64,000 nt of DNA from Euclidia mi. Its lineage: Eukaryota > Arthropoda > Insecta > Lepidoptera > Erebidae. The position numbers and the translations under genes are program-made. Below are positions 11,262-19,839 of this stretch, piece by piece. The stretch covers positions 97,642,051-97,706,050 of the forward strand of contig OX123182.2 of the NCBI GenBank assembly GCA_944739405.2, written 5' to 3'. The notes below the pieces were generated by a model. It did not search any database and was not told the origin of the DNA. It saw only the letters and a program-made list of their open reading frames with translations. Position 1 is the stretch's first letter; each line of letters opens with the position of its first letter.

Positions 11262-12390
11262 GGATATATGTGTCAGAGCAAGGTGTCAGTTGGACAGATA
11301 AAATACGTTTACGGAAGTTGATTTGGTTAATTGTTAGGGCGGTTTCAAATTAGCGTATTTTTCTGCGCGTATACGGTCGTTTCAGCATACGCGCTTACAC
11401 GCGCGCTTCATTACGCGCTTCAAAAAACCGAACGGGCATATTTCGGCGTGTTCGCTCGAAACTGTAGTGACATCTTGTCAGTGTCAACATGGATTCTGAC
11501 GGCTTGTGCATATACGAGCTTAGAAGCGCGTCAACGCTCGTACGAGTTGTGCGTGTGCCAAAAGGCGCGCCTGTACGCGCCTACATGCGCTTCCAAAAAC
11601 GAGCTTATACGCGCGTATAAAACGCTAATCTGAAACCACCCTTAGTGAGGAAACGCCAGGTTTAGTACCTGGGTGAAATCCTAGATGGCGTGACTAACAC
11701 GTAATAGTGTGTTAGTATAATTTTAAATTGGCAACACAGACGGTTGACAGCAAGCGAGCGGTTATGACTTAAAGTGTGAGGACGGACCGTTGAGGCACTT
11801 TGGAACGAAGAAACGAAGGGAACGGTACTCACGCCATTCTAGGGGATCACCGCGTTTTCTATCCAACTACATCGGGTTAATTAATGGTGTATTCGTTTGA
11901 CTTTTGCTTAAAATCAATAAAGGGGCGTATCAGCTACCGTGTCGAGTTATTATTTCCACGTCTGCGGCCACACAACATTTTGTGTGGCCGTCCATTGAAG
12001 ACGACCACGATTCTGGTGAACGGCATGGGGACCCGCCTACATCAGAATTGGGTTAGAACCCCAACGACCCACGTGTTCAAAATGAAGACACTAGTGATGA
12101 AAAATTGCTGGGCCTGTTGTAACTACAGAATCAAAATTTTTTGACGCTAATTCAAGCCATGAAAATACCTACTACATCATCACATGGCCTTTGTTTACCG
12201 GACTTCGATACTGAGCAACAAGATGTGGATGCACGTGTTTGAGTGCAGACATGTGATTGAACGTTTAAGACCCGCATTGCGCCCCGATTTTGGTCGCACT
12301 AAGCCGGGCCTTGAAGGGAAGAGCTTCAACCAGGCTGTCTACCGTGTCGTCTCCTGGGATGACATTGTGAAATGAAGTGTGCACACAAGG
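11262..12390 (+). pseudogene. Retroelement 5' region plus gag N-terminus, degraded (copy 1)
   Basis: 11262-11336 (GTCAGAGCAAGGTGTCAG onward) and 11895-12010 match 17200-17365 closely. The region has an AATAAA signal followed by GGGGCGTATCAGCTACCG, as might be found in an LTR, and then the start of a coding frame (EDDHDSGERHGDPP). That frame continues past stops as DEKLLGLL, then QNFLTLIQAMKIPTTSSHG and LCLPDFD, which resembles an LTR-retrotransposon Gag. It contains several stop codons and no visible pol, so it is dead. LTR status is inferred; no matching downstream LTR with a polypurine tract could be confirmed. Confidence 0.5.
11337..11641. mobile_element. 305-bp MITE inside retroelement relic, TTA TSD
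   Basis: The left end GGGCGGTTTCAAATTAGCG and the right end, read in reverse complement, GGGTGGTTTCAGATTAGCG form a long imperfect TIR. It extends inward through CGCG(C/T)GTATA-type sequence. The direct repeat TTA flanks it at 11334-11336 and 11642-11644. A 3-bp TWA-type duplication fits PIF/Harbinger-like transposition. The 17-kb copy of the host retroelement lacks this insert, giving an independent empty site. The 100-codon open frame across it (11331-11633) is an artefact of its CG-rich, stop-poor composition. Confidence 0.85.
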
Positions 12391-12449
12391 CACGAGCGAA
12401 GGCGACGGCTAACGCCGCTATGTTGGTGCATCAACTGAGCCTTCAACTG

Positions 12450-15355
12450 CAACCGCGGTGAGCGCATTTTGTCTAATTGTTTATTGGTACTGCTTTTATT
12501 TAGTGACGGCAGTTATAAAACATTCTTGGTTAGCAGAATACTACTACGCGTTTAAACTTGGAAATGTCATAATCATAATCGTAGTTGTGATATCGCCATC
12601 ACATTGTACCGAGTGTTGTGGTCTCGATTCCTACACAAGACATTGAGTTGTAGAACCGTTTGACTTTTACGGTGTCGTGGTTCTCATGACATGATCTCAT
12701 GAATAATCTTCTTTTCATTGAATATCTTAAAGAAGAAAGACAAAAAAATGTGAGTAGAACTGAACGATTTAATTACGACCATTGCTGTATTTTGTTAGCA
12801 TATGTTTGTCTGACTACTACTCTGACTTAGCGATAGCGTAGAGACCGAACGGAGGTTTCGGGTCCGATACTTGGGCTAAGAAGAAAGCGATAATTTTTTT
12901 TTCTTAGTAAATAGTGCGAGGGCGGCTTGCGATCACGCACCTTGTGATCATATGCTTGCCTGCAAATACATAGTATCTTGTCTCGGTCTTATTTTATGGA
13001 CTGTAATAGTAACTAGAGTGAGCATACAGGCAGACTTGCATTATTCCAAGCAAGTGCGTTTGAGTGAAACGTGCTAGTTATTGTTCTAGTGCAGTCGTAA
13101 TATTGGTTTTAGAACCAACATTCAGCTTCGGTTGGTTTTCTGCTAAATCTAGAACAATAACTCCGGTCTACACTGCCCTTCGCAGGAAAACGGCGCTAAA
13201 GTTGGTAGACTAATCGAATCGTACATACTAAGTTCATAGTGTGAGACTGTGCGTATCTATTGCGGCTGACCGTGCTGATTTTGTGTAGCACGGCTTGTAG
13301 CTTTTATTTCTTAAATAGACGTGTGAACTGCAGTATTGCTTAGACTTATGCGGTTGGTTGGTTAGTCTAACCTGACCATAGTCGAAAGATATTGCTGGCG
13401 CCATTATTTTACCTACTCGTGGTGTTGATAATACCTAACGGTTTTCATTAAAACGTGATCAGAGCCTAAGTAAAAAGTTGCCCTGTTACTCGTTGTAATT
13501 CTGAGTTGTACAGACGATCTCGGTGTTGCACCTGCTTCTTTGTGTGCATAAAATTTTACATGCCTCTATTAAAAATGTTTCTTACTCTTGATAATTAGAT
13601 GGCACCACTAGTTAAATTAAATTCCATTTTAAGATTTTACGAGTAAAAATTACCTGCTGTGTGTTTTTTAAATTCATGTGATACGCGGGGAATTTTGCCC
13701 AAGTGTCCCCAATTTCTCTAGCCAATTCCAAGTTATATACCTTCAGTACAAGATTTCTGGTAGCTGTTAAACTTGATTTATCAAGTGATTGAGTTATCAT
13801 CGTATATGTAGTACGTTATGATAATCATTTTTAGTGATTTTAGTTTTCATTGCAGGTAGAACCAGGTTAGTGATGATTGTATACCTAACCTTATTCCCAT
13901 TAAGATGCGTACTTTGTTAGTCGTTGTTGTGATAATCTTGTGGTTCCTCGTTTACATTGGTGCAGATTGGCAGGAACTGAATAGCTGTCGGTGCATCGAC
14001 AAGCTTTTGTTAGGCATAGTTGCCCGTAGTGCGGTGTCATAGTGTCAAAAAGGCATTGTCCATTGCTTTGAACGCGAAAAGTCCTTTGCTGATCGCTAAT
14101 GAGTAGGTTAGGACAAGTTTCATATTCAGACTATCTATGACGAAATTGAGGTAGAATAAAGTAGTTTTGATATTGAAGAAAGTGTTTAAGTTTACATGAT
14201 GATCGGACCGTACCAGAGGCTGTTGTGTAGCCGTAGCTAGGTAAAAGTCGGCGTCTACTAACCAAGTAGTCCGTGAGTACGTGGTAAGCAGTCAGCTTTG
14301 GGTTGGTTGGGTTTCAGTGGAAATCATACAGTCCTGGAAGGACTCGGCGTTCCCATGTGGGGTTCGCAGAAAGTAACCCTTCGCATGCCCCGCTGTAAAA
14401 TGCATTTTCTCCGGTAGTGTCCAGCCATTTTGAGGATGTAACGTTTATAAGATCCTAGGTTATAAAACTTTAATTTTCTCGCGTTAGGTGTAATTATACG
14501 ACTTAAAATTTATACCGTATACAGTTCAGAAGTTACTCTATAAGTGAATTATATTAAAATAGCTTACTTTCACCTTTTCATGTCAAAAAAAAATTATAAA
14601 TGCAGGTCACTTTGTTTTTTCTTACAGCATGTGAAACATTTTTTCAAAATACACATAAATTATTCACGAAATTCCCTTTGTCACTGCAATTATATTGACA
14701 CGGGTAGACAATGCGACGGTTATATACAGTAATTTAACCCAATTCACCGATATCACTTCACAATAACCATTTATTCATAGCAGCGAAAAATTTGCTCCAT
14801 TTTGACGATCCGACGGAAAACATTTCTCACTCACAAAACATGTTTATACCTATTTATAGCAAAAACAATACGAAATCTAAGACAATTTTGTGAGAAACTT
14901 ATCTATATTTTAGTAAAGTAATTAATAAATACATACATATAATCATTTGAAATATGGAGGACGGCTAGCGGCCAACGCCCGAAAATTGCATCACAAAAGT
15001 TACGAACACTTTTTTTGTAAATGTTTTTATAACTGGCTTAAAAGATATTTTAAACATATACTTCACTAAATTGTCAATAATTTAATATATAATACTAATA
15101 CAATCACTTAACGTTTGCGGTGAGAACACATTTAAAAAAAATCACAAATTCAACTTAGTTGATCGCCACAGCGCAATATGGCGGCACGGAGAAAACTGAG
15201 CACCGAAATCAGCAATTTTATTATTTTTCTCGGTTGCAAGCTTGGAAATATGGAAAAAAATGACGGTATTATGTTGGTTAATCTGTAACTAGTCGATGTA
15301 CGTTTTTATTATTGTAACCAATCACACAACACCGGAGTGAAGTTCACACAAATCC
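12450..15355. other. Unassigned region between the two gag relics
   Basis: I recognise no coding domain. A tRNA-like stretch near 12830-12880 (GCGATAGCGTAGAG, then GGTTTCGGGTCCGATAC) may be a decayed SINE head, but the B box is poor. If the repeats at 11262 and 17200 are LTRs of one tandem array, this would be a noncoding internal region, but that is only a possibility. Confidence 0.35.
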
Positions 15356-15358
15356 TTA

Positions 15359-15420
15359 TGGGCACACCGTGCCCGTAGGACACTACCGGCCTATTTCTCT
15401 TACGGGCACACCGTGCCCGT
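15359..15420. repeat. Duplicated palindrome GGGCACACCGTGCCC
   Basis: GGGCACACCGTGCCCGTAGG occurs at about 15360 and again at about 15404. Each is a 6-bp stem GGGCAC/GTGCCC with an ACC loop, and the second extends to ACGGGCAC/GTGCCCGT. The two lie about 44 bases apart. Confidence 0.75.
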
Positions 15421-15832
15421 AGGACACACAAGGGGGTAAAGATGAGTAACTGGAGGTTACTGGCCTATGCGTAGCCATGATCACATGTAGAGCTTAAATG
15501 TTTTGGTTTACTTGGTTTGAAATAGTATCTTGAAAGATACCGCGATAGTGTCATGTCAGTTTTATTTGAGTTTCCTGGTTATTGATTTTGATACTGCAAC
15601 TTTGTAGTGGAACAATAGTTTTGATATTAATTACCTTCTTTGTTTTAATGATTGGTAATGTAGTTCGCTAATTTAGTTGAAATAAAATGAATTTTGTTAG
15701 AGTTTCATTAAGCTTCGTAAATAAGCTGCCCACAAACTGAAACTTTCTAGTTTAGGACAGGAATGACTGAACAATGTGGTACTGTGTGATGAATATTGTT
15801 TTAGAATAACACACAGGGACGTGTGGCCGGTG

Positions 15833-15992
15833 CGGCCTGGTGACCGGCGCGGCCTGGTGGCCGGCGTGGCCTGGAGAGCGGTGCAGCCTGGTGGCCGGCG
15901 CGGCCTGGTGGCCGGCGCGGCCTGGAGACCGGCGCGGCCTGGTGGCCGGCGCGGCCTGGTGACGAGCGTGGCTTGGTGACCAGCATAGCCTG
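15833..15992. repeat. 17-bp CG-rich minisatellite, about 9 units
   Basis: The unit is CGGCCTGGTGGCCGGCG, with starts at 15833, 15850, 15867, 15884, 15901, 15918, 15935, 15952 and 15969 and a partial tenth. Variants alternate TGG, AGA and TGA at the centre. Because 17 is not a multiple of 3, the array reads open in several frames, which explains the Pro/Arg-rich and Trp/Gly-rich open frames on both strands. Those frames are not genes. The composition contrasts sharply with the AT-rich surroundings. Confidence 0.9.
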
Positions 15993-15995
15993 TGC

Positions 15996-16049
15996 GGCGC
16001 GCGGCCCGTATTTGGCGCGCGGCCCGTATTTGGCGCGCGGCCTGTGTGT
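15996..16049. repeat. 18-bp minisatellite, 3 units
   Basis: Three units of GGCGCGCGGCCCGTATTT start at 15996, 16014 and 16032, the last diverged at its end. It directly follows the 17-bp array and shares its CG-rich character. Confidence 0.85.
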
Positions 16050-16255
16050 GGCGAGTGACCCATGTGGCGCGTGGGTTGTGTGAGTAGATGTATTTCTACA
16101 ATATTGTTGTGTTCCGTCATGTTTCGGTGATAATGAAGAGTGGTTACAGCACTGATGTTTGTAATAATCATTTAAAAAGTATTCTCTATCTGTTAGAAAG
16201 GCCGTATTGGTATGTATGTTCCATTATCAGCCGAAAATGACGAAGAGTGCTTATG

Positions 16256-16890
16256 TATGCCGTCGCTAGTCAAAGGCGACGATGATTGTGATTGTGTTCC
16301 CGCTACTCTGGGAGTAGTGGATGACTGAGTGTGCCATCGCCAGAGGCGATGATGATTGTGATGTGTTCCCGCTACTCTGTGAGTAGTGGATGAGTGAGTG
16401 TGCCATCGCTAGAGGCGATGATGATTATGATGTATTCCCGCTACTCTGGGAGTAGTGGAGGACTGAGTGTGCCATCGCCAGGGGCGATGATGATTGTGAT
16501 GTGTTCCCGCTACTCTGGGAGTAGTGGATGACTGCGTGTAACATCGCCAGAGGCGATGAAGATTGTGATATGTTCCCGCTACTCTGTGAGTAGTGGATGA
16601 CTGAGTGTGCCATTACCAGAGGCAATGATGATTGTGATTGTGTTCCTGCTACTCTGGGAGTAGTGGATGACTAGTATAGTGTGCCATCGCTAAAGGCGAT
16701 AATGATTGTGACTGTGTTCCTGCTACTCTGGGAGTAGTGGATGACTGGTATACTGTGCCATCGCAAAAGGCGATGATGATTGTGATATGTTCCCGCTACT
16801 CTGGGAGTAGTGGACGACTGGTATAGTGTGCCATCGCCAGAAGCGATGATGATTTATGTTGTGTCCCTGCTACTTTAAAATATAGTGGAT
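16256..16890. repeat. Minisatellite of 69-74-bp units, each encoding two hairpins
   Basis: Unit starts (GTGCCATCGC or equivalent) fall at about 16258, 16331, 16400, 16469, 16538, 16607, 16681, 16755 and 16828, with 69-bp spacing in the middle and 73-74 bp at the edges. Every unit has stem 1, ATCGC/GCGAT around a short loop. All but the last have an intact stem 2, CTACTC/GAGTAG with loop TGG or TGT, extended by G-T wobble to CCGCTACTC/GAGTAGTGG. The last unit has decayed. The minus-strand open frame at 16425-16625 is a shadow of the repeat. Function is unknown. Confidence 0.9.
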
Positions 16891-17199
16891 GATTGTGATT
16901 TTAAGCACTGTATCAATGAAACTGAATGTCAATTTGGTTTGTTTTGTGACTTGTACAGTGACTAAGGCCTGTTATTATTCTTAGAAATCTGCGGTATCGC
17001 ACCTTGCGATTCATTGTTAGTGCCCTGACTGTAAACAATTTGGATTGAAATTATTGTGTTGAAATTCGAGATCTGTTTTACTCGAATCCTAATGAATATG
17101 GAACAATGTAGGTCAGGCATGGCCGAGCAGAACAATGTCTACTTCTGTGACTTTTCTCTTGCAGATAAGTCACTTGCAGACAAGTGACCAGCAGGATGG

Positions 17200-17425
17200 C
17201 CGTGTCGGAGCAAGGTGTCAGTTGGTCAGATAAAATTTGTTTACGGAATTTGATTTGGTTAATTGTTAGTGACTTTTGCTTAAAATCAATAAAGGGGCGT
17301 ATCAACTACCGTGTCGAGTTATTATTTCCACGTCTGCGGCCACACAAAATGGAAGACGACCACGATTCTTGTGAAAGGCATGAGGACCCGCCGTCATATG
17401 TAAATTATAAAAAGAGGATCTAAAA
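17200..17425 (+). pseudogene. Retroelement 5' region plus gag start, degraded (copy 2)
   Basis: This is the second copy of the sequence at 11262. It keeps GTCGGAGCAAGGTGTCAG, the AATAAAGGGGCGTATC signal region and an ATG opening MEDDHDSCERHEDPP at about 17349. It lacks the MITE and also about 250 bp found in copy 1. The deletion breakpoints share TGA (GTGA versus TTGA), which suggests a microhomology deletion rather than splicing, since no AG precedes the right breakpoint. Coding sequence ends within about 25 codons. Confidence 0.5.
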
Positions 17426-17519
17426 TTCGATAAAGTTCAAATACATACCTAGAAGTGTTTTGGTATTAAGATAACAAATCTGTGATTTTGTTTATATAGG
17501 CATTTACAAAACCCACCTT

Positions 17520-17640
17520 TATTTATTTATAACTTCATACACAAAACATATATAGGCGGACATAACGCCTGAGGCATTATCTGCTAGTCTACCTTGGGGT
17601 GATGCAGAGATAGAACAAGGTAGGTGCAAATTTAAGTAAT
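17520..17640 (-). repeat. 3' terminal fragment of a LINE, inverted
   Basis: On the minus strand it reads GCAGATAATGCCTCAGGCG, then TTATGTCCGCCTATATATG, ending TTATAAATAAAT. This is the style of 3' UTR I know from widespread lepidopteran LINEs (a short hairpin GCCT-AGGC followed by an A/T-rich tail). No coding part is attached. Confidence 0.5.
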
Positions 17641-17902
17641 AAGAGACATGACAAGCCTTAAGTATTAAAATAAACACTTAAAAAAAAATACATAAATGTC
17701 CATACATAAATACTATTTAATATAAAAAAAAAATAGTTATACTAAATACATAGAATATACATATTATAATAACCTAAATATATAATAATAATAAATACGT
17801 ATACATAATATATATAAATACATATATTATATATTAAATATATTTTACTCTCTTTGTTACTTAATTTAATATAAAAAATAATGTTGCTTAGGTTCTTTTG
17901 CC

Positions 17903-18599
17903 GCAATTTCTCTCAGCAGCAACTGCTTTAACAGCGGCCTCATCATGGAATGCCACCTAGAGCTGCAAAAGATTGCAGAGAAGAATCGGGTTCCGCTGCA
18001 ATGGATAAAAGGCCACAGCAACTCCGCTGGCAATGACGCCGCAGACCAACTGGCACGGCAAGGATCGGACACAATGATAATGGGACCCGAGCCGATTGTA
18101 CCGATACCGGCAAGCCAACTCAAAACATGGCTACGCGAGAGAACCGCACAAGAACACGAAAAACAGTAGGCAGACATAAAAGAATGCAGTCAAACAAAAG
18201 CTGCTATCCCCTGCTTGAACAAGCGACTCTCGCACACGCCGCTGCATTCAAAGAGAAAAACACTCAAGCATCTGACAGGCATAATAACCGGCCACTGTCC
18301 ACTTAATAAGCACCTATTCAACATAGGCGTTACGGACAGCCCACTGTGCAGGGGCTGCATGGAAACTGAAGAAACACCCGCTCATGTCATTCTGCATAGC
18401 ACAAGTGTGAGCGATCAACGGGCAAAGCTGCTGAACAACCCCAGAACCATGTGTGAGGCTTTGAACGACACCAGCCAACTAATGGCTTTCTAGAAGGAAT
18501 TAAGGTGGTATAAGTAGTCGGCGTCAATCACGACGCCACTTACGCACAATGGCCCAAATAAGTGGCTAAGTGCGGAAAACCCACGACTAACTAATTAAC
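17903..18599 (+). pseudogene. 5'-truncated LINE: RNase H and C-terminal domain, 14-bp TSD
   Basis: Direct repeats TAGGTTCTTTTGCC at 17889-17902 and 18600-18613 bound the insertion. A frame at 17945-18169 reads ECHLELQKIAEKNRVPLQW followed by IKGHSNSAGNDAADQLARQG, the C-terminal half of a LINE RNase H domain (the H-S-x-x-x-G-N-x-x-A-D motif). The next frame at 18215-18493 has GHCPLNKHLFNIGVTDSPLC followed by RGC and PAHVIL, the usual Cys/His tail. A stop and frame change separate them. The truncation plus TSD is classic target-primed insertion of an I- or R1-like LINE; the clade is uncertain. Confidence 0.85.
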
Positions 18600-18613
18600 T
18601 AGGTTCTTTTGCC

Positions 18614-18808
18614 ACCCTTACTTTCACCAGCATAAGTACATACGCATCGTAATGCGCGTATGGGCGCCAGTGTTATTTCACGGGGCGTATGGGCACAAAT
18701 TCCTAAAAAGAGGCGAATTTTGAGGGGCGTATGGGCACCCACCCCTCAGTTTACAGAAAATTTTGGGTTTTGCCTGACAATGTAGGGCTATTTTACGTAG
18801 TTACGTAC
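18614..18808. other. Spacer with GGGGCGTATGGGC motif
   Basis: GGGCGTATGGGC-type motifs occur three times (about 18655, 18690 and 18725). They are the reverse complement of motifs near 10080-10190. They may be remnants of a small element; no ends were found. Confidence 0.4.
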
Positions 18809-18812
18809 ATAT

Positions 18813-18841
18813 CGACGACGATGTTCGAAGACCTCCTAACT
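18813..18841 (+). repeat. Left TIR of Sola-like transposon
   Basis: 29 bp beginning CGACGACGATGTTCGAAGAC; the exact reverse complement is at 23688-23716. The adjoining CTAACTGACAC is repeated near 23523, possibly a transposase-binding motif. Confidence 0.9.
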
Positions 18842-19324
18842 GACACCCGGGGCCAAAATAAGTTATCTATGCCACTGTACTTAGAGTTCAATTTCGCACC
18901 GACTGCCAAAGACTCCGAAGTGATTTTGTAATAAATAACGCCACAAATTCATAATGAGAATACCTCCTAATATTACGCTTTGAGCGTGTTAGCCTGAATT
19001 GCTGCTAATATATTCTAACTTACCAAAATGAATATATCCTAAGTTACTTCCAAACTCATTTTGCTGCTAATACCTCCTATCTACCATCAAACACGTCTAA
19101 TCTCGCTCGTTCTTGCCGGAGAACTGACGAATTGGCAACAGTGTGCGAAAGAGATCAAACTATTGAGTGGCGTGAGGTGGTGCGACGTCACGGGAGGCGC
19201 GTGCGGCGGCCATTGTTGTTGTTTTTTGTCAAGAGACAACAGGTTTTTTCATTTAGTGTCAATATTTATGTAAAATCAAGAGTAATTAACTGTTGTGTTT
19301 TGTGATAATTGTGATACTACCCTG

Positions 19325-19834
19325 GTAAGTAAATTACTTTATGTATTTGACGAAACTAATGGTGTTTTACGTATTTTTCATTTATAAAACTCATCGATTT
19401 ACTTTCTATTTTATTTTGCCGGCTCATAAGCAGTCGCGTACATTTCGAAGTAGTTAAATTTCCAATTTAGCTTACAATTTATCCTCATATTAACGAAATG
19501 AATGTAGTATGTTTAGATAGCTCGTATTTTATTGTGCCTAAATAACTAAAAATACAAATTTAAAATTAGTTAGGAGTAGATAGGAGCTATTAGTTTGATT
19601 ATTCCAAGTTTACTTAGAACCTACTAATACCTATCTAGTAGATAGGAGCTATTAGTTCTAATATCATGTTTTTTCAAATACATTTTGATTTCTAACTAGC
19701 AGATAGAAGTTATTCGTTTTATTTTTAGAACTAAATATTATAATTGTTTGTTTGATAGAAGTTATTAGCATGTAATTTAACTTATTGTTTCTCGTGTCAT
19801 GAACATACCTACTTGATAGATTTGATTGTTTTAG
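19325..19834 (+). other. Putative 5' UTR intron of transposase gene
   Basis: A strong donor (CTG|GTAAGTAA) lies at 19325. A pyrimidine-rich acceptor (GATTGTTTTAG|CC) ends at 19834, six bases before CAAAATG. Splicing here would join an upstream leader to the exon-1 ATG at 19840. The interval also holds the subterminal repeats. It is a prediction from splice signals only. Confidence 0.5.
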
Positions 19835-19839
19835 CCAAA

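Noticed and set aside
11331..11633. 100-codon frame with a signal-peptide-like start
   Set aside because: It coincides almost exactly with the 305-bp MITE and changes with its TIRs; no protein features.
11337..11900. Difference between the two gag relics as a spliced intron
   Set aside because: The right breakpoint is not preceded by AG and part of the difference is a MITE with its own TSD; deletion with TGA microhomology fits better.
12830..12880. Possible tRNA-derived SINE head
   Set aside because: The B-box match is poor and no family body follows; kept only as a remark.
15752..16171. 139-codon minus-strand and 67-codon plus-strand frames rich in Pro/Arg/His and Trp/Gly
   Set aside because: They are produced by the 17-bp and 18-bp minisatellites, which lack stops in most frames.
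16256..16890. Regular palindromic repeats resembling a CRISPR array
   Set aside because: Whole 69-74-bp units repeat with no unique spacers, and the genome is eukaryotic.
12010..17200. A large LTR-bounded noncoding element (LARD)
   Set aside because: Both supposed LTRs are followed by gag sequence and no polypurine tract or TSD was found, so the boundaries do not fit a simple LTR pair.
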